From Amarolinea aalborgensis (GTDB lineage: Bacteria > Chloroflexota > Anaerolineae > SSC4 > Amarolineaceae), in NCBI RefSeq assembly GCF_900491745.1, contig NZ_UETR01000024.1, positions 1 through 41,604 of the forward strand: 41,604 bases of DNA, read 5' to 3'. The notes below the pieces were generated by a model, which saw only the letters and a list, made by a program, of their open reading frames with translations, was not told the DNA's origin and did not search any database. How positions within the stretch are numbered: the first letter of the stretch is position 1; every line of letters begins with the position of its first letter. This document shows positions 1 to 8,200 of the stretch, one piece after another. The translations under genes and the position numbers were made by a program.

Positions 1-85
1 CTTGCCACGGCGCACCGCCTGAATAGTTACCTCTGCACTCAAAAACCAAGCCACATTTGGAACAACGACATGAACGGCTGGCCGG

Positions 86-114
86 TTGACGGCTGATGGG
101 AGGACAGGTATACT
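86..114 (+). promoter_or_regulatory. sigma-70-type promoter for the GH3 gene
   Basis: TTGACG at 86-91 and TATACT at 109-114 are separated by 17 bp, a near-consensus housekeeping promoter. The predicted transcription start is near position 121, just ahead of the glycoside hydrolase start codon at 148. Bases 1-85 hold no gene that I can support. Confidence 0.75.
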
Positions 115-147
115 AAGGCCGATGTGTACCTTCTCCATGAGGTGACT

Positions 148-3108
148 ATGCAGCGGCGCAACCAGGCTCGCCGGCCAACAGGCTTCCATCTGCTCCTATT
201 ATTGACAATCCTCGCCTCTCTGCTCAGACCGGGCTTGGCGTTGGCGGCTCGACTGAGCGATTCGGCTGAGATCATCGGAGCCTCGCCGAAGTCCGCGCCT
301 GCGCCAGCCGAGACCGATGTGCAGAAGCTGCTCAAACGCATGACCGCCGGCCAGAAGGTCGGCCAGCTGTTCTTGGTGAGCTTTCAAGGCGCGGATAGCG
401 GCTGGGATTCGCAGATTGCGGAGTTGATTCGAGACTACTACGTGGGCGGCGTCTTGCTGACGGCCGAAAACCTGGGCCAGGCCGGCGCAACACCGTCGGC
501 CATGGTCAATCTGACTAACCAGCTGCAGGCGATCGCCTTCAATCAGCCGCTGCCGCCGCCGGACGCGACGGCGACGCCGGTGATCACGGCCACGGTGCGC
601 CCACCCAAACCGGCGGAGTTGGACGACAACGCGGTTCATGTTCCCCTTTTCATTGGCGTGACCCATGAAGGCAATGACTTTCCCTACACGTGGCTGCGCA
701 GCGGCTTTACCCCTTTGCCCGATGCCATGGCCATCGGCGCGACCTGGCGCCCCACCAACGCGGAAGCGGTTGGTCAGATCGTTGGGCGCGAACTGGCGAC
801 CGTCGGGGTCAATTTCCTGCTTGGGCCGTCGCTCGACGTGTTGGACAATCCGCGCAGCGGCCGCGAAGGCGACCTGGGGGTGCGCGTGTTTGGCGGCGAT
901 CCTTATTGGGTGGGACGCATGGGCCAGGCCTACATCCAGGGCGTCCACCGCGGCAGCCGCTACCGCGTGATCACCGTCGCGAAGCACTTTCCCGGCCAGG
1001 GCAGCAGCGACCGTCGCCCGGAAGACGAAGTGGCGACCGTGCAGAAGCCGCTGGCCGCGCTGCAGCAGGTAGAACTGCCGCCGTTTGCCGCCGCCACGCG
1101 GCTGGATGCGCGCCAGACGATCACGCCCACGGAGGCGCTCATGTCGTCGCACATCCGCTACCGTGGGTTTCAGGACAACACACGCCAGTTGACGCCGCCC
1201 ATCAGCCTGGCGCCGCAACTGCAAACCATCATGAACCTGCCAGAGTTCAAACCCTGGCGCAGCGCAGGCGGCCTGCTGGTCAGCGACAGCCTGGGTGTGC
1301 CGGCCGTGCGTCGCTACTACGATGCGCAGCTGCTGAAATTCCCGCAGCGCCAGATTGCGCTCGACGCGTTTACCGCGGGCAATGACCTGCTCACGCTGAC
1401 CAATTTTGCCTTGTCCAACGATTACCGCGACCAGTTGGCCAACATCAAGGACACCATTCTCTTCTTCCGTGAGAAATACGACAGCGACACCGACTTCCGC
1501 GCCCGCGCCGACGCCGCCGTGAGTCGCATTATCAGCGCAAAGCTCAAGCTGTATCACCAGTTCTCCGCCGAAAATGTGTTGGTAGATGCCGCCGCCGCGG
1601 CGGGACAGGTCGGTCTCGATCGGGCGACGGTCGCGCAAATCGCCAAGGAGACGATCACCCTGCTCTATCCAGGCCCCCAGGAATTGGCCGACCGTGTCCC
1701 CACCTCCCCCTTGACCGACGAAAAACTGGTTGTATTCACCGACAGCCGTGTCGTGCGCGACTGCGCGGAATGCCTGCCCTATGCGCCGGTGCCGGTAGAT
1801 GCGCTGCAAAAAATCATCCTGCGCCTTTACGGTCCGCAGGCCACCGGCCAGGTGCAGGCGGCCAATGTGACGAGTTTCGGTTTCGATAAGTTGAAAGCCG
1901 TGCTCGACGGCAAGGCGACCGCGGCCGACGCGGCCGTGATCGAAGGTTCGGTGCGCAGCGCATCCTACCTGATTTTTGCCATGCTCGATGTGGCGCCTAC
2001 CGAAGTTCCCGCGTCGGACATGGTCAAAGCCTTCCTGCGCCAGCGTTCCGATAGTCTGCGCGACAAGAAGATGATCGTCCTGGCGCTCAACGCGCCCTAT
2101 TACCTGGACACGACCGAGACGAGCAAGCTCACCGCGTATTACGGCGTCTTTTCCAGCACAGAGCCCTTCCTGGAAGCGGCCGTGCGCGCGCTCTTCCGGG
2201 AGTTTACGCCGCCGGGCGCATCGCCAGTCAGCGTGCCTGGCACGAACTATGATTTGCAGGTGCGGTTGGAGCCGGACCCGAGCCAGGTCATCCCGATTGC
2301 CCAGTCCTCTGCGCAGGCCGGCAGCGATGCCGCCGGCAGCCCGGCGTCAGAGCCGATCCCGATCAAAGTGGGCGACACGCTGCAGTTGGCAACCGGCATC
2401 ATCCGCGACCGCAATGGCAACGCCGTGCCGGATGGCACCCCGGCGACCTTCCGCCTGGTCTATGCCAACGAGGCGCTGGAACTGCCGCGCCAGGAAGTAA
2501 CCACGGTCAACGGCGTCGCGCGCGCCAGTGTGAAACTGGAACGGACAGGCGAGCTGCGCATCACCGTCAGTGCGGGCAATGCCAAAGAATCCACCACCCT
2601 CCTGGTCACGATCCAGGGCGATTCGCCGGCCTTGATCGCCACCGTGGTGCCGACGCCCACGGCGACGCCCACCGATACGCCGACGCCCACGCCCACGTGG
2701 ACGCCGGCCCCCACGCCGACCGAAACGCCCGCGCCCACCAGAACGCCAGGTTCGAACGGAATGGGGCCACGCGGCCGGGTTGACCTGTTCAGCTTCTTCT
2801 TGGGGCTGTTGGGCGTCGTCGCGGCCGGCGGGTTGATCTATTTGACGCAGGGCAACCAGGATGGCCGTACGCCCGATGACATCGTGCGGCTGCTGGCGTG
2901 GGCGGCCGTGTGCGGCCTGGCCGCGTATGTGCTGTACAGTTTGGGCTGGCTGCCCGGGGCCACCTGGCTGCAGCGCAGTCTGCGCCCCTGGGGCGCGCCC
3001 CTGGTGACCTTCGTCAGCGGCCTGGCGCCGCTGGCCGCGTTGCTGTGGCACGAAGCCAATGCCCGTGTGCGCGGCAAGGAATCCATGATCGAGAAGACCG
3101 ACAATTAG
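148..3108 (+). CDS. membrane-anchored family 3 glycoside hydrolase (NagZ/beta-glucosidase-like)
   Basis: 986 aa. It probably hydrolyses beta-linked sugars outside the cell. A hydrophobic N-terminal segment (about 13-35) acts as signal peptide or anchor. The GH3 barrel follows, with the substrate-binding KHFPG motif at 279-283 and the likely nucleophile Asp380 in a VSDSLG motif. The NagZ Asp-His catalytic loop is not evident, so N-acetylhexosaminidase activity is uncertain. A Pro-Thr-rich insertion at about 135-160 interrupts the barrel. The C-terminal part has an Ig-like (Big-1 type) region at about 745-840, a PTPTATPT linker, and two or three membrane helices in the last 95 residues. I chose the ATG at 148 because AGGTGA lies just upstream; an in-frame ATG at 124 sits almost on the predicted transcription start. 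The gene stands alone, opposite to the defence island. Confidence 0.85.
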   Translation: MQRRNQARRPTGFHLLLLLTILASLLRPGLALAARLSDSAEIIGASPKSAPAPAETDVQKLLKRMTAGQKVGQLFLVSFQGADSGWDSQIAELIRDYYVGGVLLTAENLGQAGATPSAMVNLTNQLQAIAFNQPLPPPDATATPVITATVRPPKPAELDDNAVHVPLFIGVTHEGNDFPYTWLRSGFTPLPDAMAIGATWRPTNAEAVGQIVGRELATVGVNFLLGPSLDVLDNPRSGREGDLGVRVFGGDPYWVGRMGQAYIQGVHRGSRYRVITVAKHFPGQGSSDRRPEDEVATVQKPLAALQQVELPPFAAATRLDARQTITPTEALMSSHIRYRGFQDNTRQLTPPISLAPQLQTIMNLPEFKPWRSAGGLLVSDSLGVPAVRRYYDAQLLKFPQRQIALDAFTAGNDLLTLTNFALSNDYRDQLANIKDTILFFREKYDSDTDFRARADAAVSRIISAKLKLYHQFSAENVLVDAAAAAGQVGLDRATVAQIAKETITLLYPGPQELADRVPTSPLTDEKLVVFTDSRVVRDCAECLPYAPVPVDALQKIILRLYGPQATGQVQAANVTSFGFDKLKAVLDGKATAADAAVIEGSVRSASYLIFAMLDVAPTEVPASDMVKAFLRQRSDSLRDKKMIVLALNAPYYLDTTETSKLTAYYGVFSSTEPFLEAAVRALFREFTPPGASPVSVPGTNYDLQVRLEPDPSQVIPIAQSSAQAGSDAAGSPASEPIPIKVGDTLQLATGIIRDRNGNAVPDGTPATFRLVYANEALELPRQEVTTVNGVARASVKLERTGELRITVSAGNAKESTTLLVTIQGDSPALIATVVPTPTATPTDTPTPTPTWTPAPTPTETPAPTRTPGSNGMGPRGRVDLFSFFLGLLGVVAAGGLIYLTQGNQDGRTPDDIVRLLAWAAVCGLAAYVLYSLGWLPGATWLQRSLRPWGAPLVTFVSGLAPLAALLWHEANARVRGKESMIEKTDN

Positions 3109-3177
3109 CCTGGATGCAGGCCGCGCCGGCGTGCGCGGCGTCGAATGGGAATCTGGCAAGAGAGGCGCGGTTGACCG

Positions 3178-3425
3178 TCATCTCCCATGCAGCATCTGCA
3201 ACCAGGCTTGCTCAAGGTGCATGATCGCTTGGGGAAAGGCGCGCAGCATCGCCTGCCGCAAGTCGTGGTTGCGCAGCCCCATCCCGCGCGCGTCAGATCA
3301 GAAGCAAGGTTGACGCCGATGCCGGCCACTACGCTGGCAAGAATCGGGTTGCCGGAGAGCAGCCCAACGCCCAGAATTGCAGTAGTGAATAGAACGTCAG
3401 CAACCTGATGGCGAGTATCGGTCAT
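3178..3425 (-). pseudogene. frameshifted remnant of a small membrane protein
   Basis: The reading frame opening at 3425 encodes about 49 plausible residues with a hydrophobic, Gly/Ala-rich segment (FTTAILGVGLLSG, then ASVVAGIGVNLASDLT). It then turns into an implausible Cys/Arg-rich tail. In the -1 frame, from the ATG at 3282 to the stop at 3178, a sensible amphipathic sequence continues (GLRNHDLRQAMLRAFPQAI, then LEQAWLQMLHGR). One frameshift near 3285 therefore joins the two halves. The NHDLxxA-type motif after a membrane segment recalls, from memory, N-terminal regions of large bacterial conflict-system proteins; no search was run. It could also be a genuine short protein carrying a sequencing error. 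It lies at the downstream end of the defence island. Confidence 0.5.
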
Positions 3426-3443
3426 GTCACCCTCTCCCCGCTC

Positions 3444-3506
3444 ATATCAGCAAGCCGAGTGTCTATCAACGATCTATCAACGCGATTGCTGATATATTGT
3501 TGATAG
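3444..3506. promoter_or_regulatory. nested repeats, possible operator
   Basis: The gap between the AlbA_2 gene and the membrane-protein remnant holds a perfect inverted repeat, ATATCAGCA at 3444-3452 and TGCTGATAT at 3487-3495. Overlapping it are two direct copies of CTATCAAC (3463-3470, 3474-3481) and one inverted copy, GTTGATAG (3499-3506). The density suggests binding sites for a dimeric regulator. No clear promoter was identified within it. Confidence 0.45.
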
Positions 3507-3518
3507 GAACAGGCAGGG

Positions 3519-5204
3519 TTATGATGTCGACGTGTACCGTGCCCAGCGGCGCTCACCCTGCCGCTGCAGCACGCCCTCAGCCAGCATCCTCTGCAGGACA
3601 TAGTTGACCCGCCGCGCATCTGCGCCGAGCAGATCGCGACATTCGGCATTATTGATGCTACCGTGCTCCCTCAAGTAAGCGATGATCCGTTCCTCGTCGG
3701 AGAGCGGCATTGGCCCGGTCTCCGTCTTCGCCGCCGAACTCAGCGTGTAATACGCCCAACGCCGCGTGCTGTGCTGCTCGACCAGGCCTGATTGCACGAG
3801 GCCACGCAGTTCCCGACTCGCCGTGACCGAGTCCACGTGGTTGAGCCGCTGGTAGTCGCTGTTGGTGAGCTGCTCGTTGTAGCGCAGGTAGACCAGGGCC
3901 AAGCGCTGCCGGTCGGCCAGTAGCCGGCCGGCGAAACGGTTCAGCCAGGCGATGGCTTCAGGGCCCATGAGCGTGTGGCTGCGGAAGGTTACCAGGAACG
4001 ATGCGCGGCGATCCTGGAAACGCGGCGGCTCCAGGTTGAGCCGGCGCATGGCATCAATCATGGCGCGGATGCCGCTGCCGCGGTTCTCGACCAGGTGCGC
4101 ATCCTCCATCAGGCGCATCAAGACGCGGTTGCGCGTCGACTGCTCCTCTTCCAGGGTTTCTTCGGTGACGTTGCCATAGAGGCCGCCAGGGCTTTGCACT
4201 TCCAGCCGGTCAGCGAAGAGCCGCAGTTGGATGTAGCTGCCGCGCACGTAGGGGCTGTAGTCGCGGTGCGCGACCGCGTTGACGACCGCTTCCCGCACCG
4301 CTTCTTCGGGGTATTCAGGGATGTCGCGACGCAGGAGCCCCTCGATCAGGCTGCTCTTGCGGATGCTGGCCATCACGTAGTTGACCGCGGCCTCGACCAT
4401 GTCGGGGATCGGCCCTTCGAACTTGCGGTTGTCCAGGAACCGTTCGCCGCGCGGGGTTTTCTCCGCCTCATCGGCGCCGTAGTAGTGCAGGAAGGTGATG
4501 ACCAACTGCGGCTCGAAGGTTTGGGGATACGCGCCGAACATCAGCAGGCCGGCCAGGGTGGGACGCAAGACGCCATCCACGTCGCGGACGATGCGCAACT
4601 GCCTGAGCACATCCTCGAACGGTCGGTTGAGGTAGGGCGCATCCAGCCGGGCGCGGCGCAACTGCCGCACGTATTCCTCCAACCGCTCGCGATCCAGGTC
4701 AGCAAGCGTGGCCTCAGCGACCGGCTCCTCATCGAAGGTCGGCTGAGCGCGGGCAGTCAGGTAGCTGAAAATCTCGTAGCCGCTCATCTGCCGGTTGGTG
4801 TTGCCGACCCGAATGTAGGAGCCGCTCTGCAAGCCGGCGGTCTTGTAGAAGCACGGCCTTTGCTCCGGAGCCACCTCGAAGATCTCGATCGCCAGCACCG
4901 ACTTGCCTTGAATCTCGACCAGTGTGAATTCGGGGCGCAGGGCTGGTTCCATGTTCTCGGCCGCCAGGCCGCTGACTTCTTCCATGATCCGGTGCGCGTC
5001 TCCCACGCCAGCCACCTCGAAGGCGCGGTTCTCGTCCAGCCCGAGCAGGATCACCCCGCCGCCCGTGCGGTTGGCGAAGGCCGAAAGCGACTCGTAGAGG
5101 CGCTGGGGCGTGCCGCGCTGGGCCGACTTCACTTCGACATCGTTGAGCTCGCTCTGGAAGCGCTGGACCGTGGCGATCAGTTCAAGTAGCTCTTCATTGG
5201 TCAT
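3519..5204 (-). CDS. Schlafen AlbA_2 / RecG-C-terminal-like ATP-binding protein
   Basis: 561 aa. The N-terminal AlbA_2 (divergent AAA-4) domain at about 20-140 includes the VEVKSAQRG and SAFANRTGGGVILLG stretches typical of the family. A GHKL-type ATPase region follows, with AVVNAVAHRDY near 305, the SPGGLYGNV loop near 335 and NRGSGI near 371. The last 130 residues look like two winged helices. Proteins of this layout are annotated as putative transcriptional regulators or 'ATP-dependent DNA helicase RecG-related', although they lack RecG helicase motifs. Many lie in defence islands, either as regulators or as nucleic-acid-binding effectors. The gene follows the STAND-like gene by 85 bp on the same strand, so co-transcription is plausible. 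Its role here is inferred from context only. Confidence 0.8.
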   Translation of the reverse strand: MTNEELLELIATVQRFQSELNDVEVKSAQRGTPQRLYESLSAFANRTGGGVILLGLDENRAFEVAGVGDAHRIMEEVSGLAAENMEPALRPEFTLVEIQGKSVLAIEIFEVAPEQRPCFYKTAGLQSGSYIRVGNTNRQMSGYEIFSYLTARAQPTFDEEPVAEATLADLDRERLEEYVRQLRRARLDAPYLNRPFEDVLRQLRIVRDVDGVLRPTLAGLLMFGAYPQTFEPQLVITFLHYYGADEAEKTPRGERFLDNRKFEGPIPDMVEAAVNYVMASIRKSSLIEGLLRRDIPEYPEEAVREAVVNAVAHRDYSPYVRGSYIQLRLFADRLEVQSPGGLYGNVTEETLEEEQSTRNRVLMRLMEDAHLVENRGSGIRAMIDAMRRLNLEPPRFQDRRASFLVTFRSHTLMGPEAIAWLNRFAGRLLADRQRLALVYLRYNEQLTNSDYQRLNHVDSVTASRELRGLVQSGLVEQHSTRRWAYYTLSSAAKTETGPMPLSDEERIIAYLREHGSINNAECRDLLGADARRVNYVLQRMLAEGVLQRQGERRWARYTSTS

Positions 5205-5289
5205 GGTCGTGTTCCCGCCTTTGTCTTGCCCTCAGGGCTCCCCTGGCAGAGGCAAACCCCCGCCTATAGCGTTTCTTGATCCCGCGATA

Positions 5290-8200
5290 TCAGTGGTCCC
5301 CTACCTTCTCCATCCAAGGCCAGGCGCTATTGTCAAGAATCTTCTCAGTGAGGTAGGTCTTCACAAGCTCCTTTTCGTTTTTCTCGGAGCTCTTCTCGAT
5401 CTCACCCCATTGCTGCCGCAGATACGACATGCGTGGGTGCGCGCCATCAAGATTCGCCGTATCTTTGAGGACTGCATCAACCCAGTGATAGAAACGGCTG
5501 TCAACACACTCAAGGAACAAGCGGAAGACGGCCCAGGCTTTTGTCTCGGTCTGTTCCTTGAGGAACAGCCGGAACCAATGTTTTGCCCAACTGTTCCGCT
5601 TCCACAGATGAAGGCAATCGTCCGCAATGTCTGCAAGCCACGGCGAGGCATTGGATGCTATAAAGTTGCGAAGTAGGGTCTCGGCTTGTGCGTCGTCAAG
5701 AAACGCCAATAACATCAAGGCCCGTGCGCACTTCCATTGCGGCTGCGGCTGCAGATCATGCATAATGCGCAGTCTGAGCCACTCTATGGCTGTTCCTGCT
5801 TGTGCAGCCAGCACCACCTCCAGAAGCGCGCGGTCGCTGGTGCATTCTGCTAGGCGCCGCTCCCATTCCTCTTCTACTGCCGGCGAGGGCGTGGCCGCAA
5901 ATAGCCCATAGTCTGTCCACGTGATCCTGGTACCAGCCTTCTGATAGCGGATACCTCTGGCGGTGCTTTCCAGCTTCCGGTGGAGCTGGACCCCAAGTTC
6001 CGGCTGTTGGACCAACAGTCTGGAACATAACCCTTCATAGAGGCTGCGTGCGCGCCACACAAGCTTGTCAGCCTGCGTCGTCTCGGCGAGAGCCGCGGCG
6101 ACCATGTCGTGGATCTCGTCAGGGCAATCAGATATGACCTCAGCAAGGCCATTAGCTCGGAAGTATCGCGCGAAAAGCTCGTTACCAGCCTGCCTTTGTT
6201 CCTCGATGACCTTCTCCATGGCGACCATGAGTGTTCGTTGACGATCTCCGTAGTCCGGGCTGTTGAACTGCTCCAGTTGGCTGTAGTCTCCGTTTAACCT
6301 GCCGCCCCAGTAGGCAGTTCGACCCACGAAGGTAACCGACCTCGTAAACTGACTTTGACTCAACGACAAACGTGTGACCTCGCTGGCATCGTGAATATCA
6401 CTGCTATCCAACTCCACACCGGGAAAATCGGGCGGTATCTCAGGAACATCAGAGCACAGTCTCTCCCAAACGTGATGGAGATCCTTCCCGTATTGACGGA
6501 TTTCAGCGGGTTGGGCTCCGCGACGCTCAAGAGCATAGCCCAGCCAATTTGGGTGTACCCGACATCGAAGCTCCGCCCAGGACAACTCTTGCCCCTGTTC
6601 GCACAGTATCAAACTCCCCCAATGGTTCTCCTCCGGATGGTGACCACTATCCCATGCCCAGAGACTCTTGATGATCTGCGTTGTAGCTTCGGCTTGCTTA
6701 GCCCCATACAGAACCCTCAGCACCAACGACCTCATGAAGCTGTCTGCATGTGTCAGGAACCGGCACAGGCTCACAGCAAAATGCCCTGACGCGTGTTGGG
6801 CGCTGCACGCCGCAAACCAGAGCAGACGCCGCAAGGTGGTGGCGTCACTGGCGCCCTCAATCGCGCTCAGCAATTCATTCCAGTCAGCGACAGGCCGAAA
6901 GATGCACTCGAACTGCAGCAGATCATGCGCGTTTTGAGGGCGCCCCAACAAGCGAGTGAGCTGCTCTTGGGGCGACATGTGGTGCAACAAAGTGGTGAAA
7001 AGGAACGATTCGGCAAGAAGCTCATCATCGGTCCAGGCACTGCTTTTCGCAACCAGTTGCTGCCAGGTTGCCGACAACGCCTCGACCTCATTCGGCGTGA
7101 GGAGTGGGGCATAGTCGCGCAGGTTGATCGCTGCCTGACGCAGCGGTAACCCTTCTCTGGAGCCTATTTGCTGTGCCACACGCCGAATGAGACCGGCAAT
7201 AGCCTCAGGCGCATATGCCGATAGGGCAGGTTCAATCTCTTCGAGAAGATGCTGTTCGGAGGTCATGACCAAGCTGATCCACAGTGACTCGACGGGGATC
7301 CCCTCAGCCAACGGTGCAAGCCGCTCCCCCAGATCAGGCGGTACTTCGAGATTTGGGTCAATGCAACAGGGCTTGAGCTGTCTGGCAAGCCATTGTGGCT
7401 CCAGATCGGTTCTTTGTGCGCATCGGGCGCGGTCTTCGCGTCGCCAAGTGAACCCCGAAGCACACGGATCATGTTCGTAAAGTTCATCCAATGAATATCG
7501 AGGAAACAAGTCTTCCGGCAAGCTTGCAGCCAGTGTCGCGGCTGCGGCGCTTCCCTCATAGCTGAGCAGCCGCCGCGCGGCCTGGAGCGCCGGCAGCGAT
7601 CCCTGTGTGATGAGGCTGCTCACCTCCCGCTCTATCTCAGTCCAGACTGACTCAGGCGAAGTCCGTAAGACCCAGGCGAATAGATCGTACTTCTCAGGAA
7701 ACCCCATGATGGCTTCGGCCAGGCACCCCGCAACTATGGCATGCACGTAGCGGCCCCGTGCCTCGTGCGAGATGACCGCCAGCGCAGCTCGTCCCAGACT
7801 CAGTAGTCCATCATCCTCGACCAGTGTCATGGAATGACTGGCGAGGCTGACGGTTCCAGTGATTGTGCTCTGACCCAACCGATCTACGATTTCCGCACGT
7901 ACCCTATCGGTGTTTTTGCCTTCTGGGCCGCGTTGTCCTGGGTAACCGCACCGATGAACGAATCCCAGCCAACGCTCAAAAGCTGGCGCCAATGTCGCAC
8001 TGACATTTGGAGATTTCCGCCACCGAAGAAGCGCGTGCATGATAAGCTCTTGAGCCCAACGATTCTCAGTGGCCTCGCTCCAGACAAATTCAGCCAGTTC
8101 AATGTAGGTCTGTGGATTCAGGGGCAGATAGGCAGGGAATGCCTGCTCGATATCTGGAGTAGGGTTTTGACTGCTGACCCATGCGCCCAACAGTGCCACT

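Noticed and set aside
3120..3139. 7-bp GC-rich hairpin after the GH3 stop
   Set aside because: Short stem without a U-tract; common by chance in GC-rich DNA.
3975..5189. 404-aa + strand frame opposite the AlbA_2 gene
   Set aside because: Mirror frame of a GC-rich gene; His/Gln/Ala-rich with no recognisable motif, while the - strand has clear domains.
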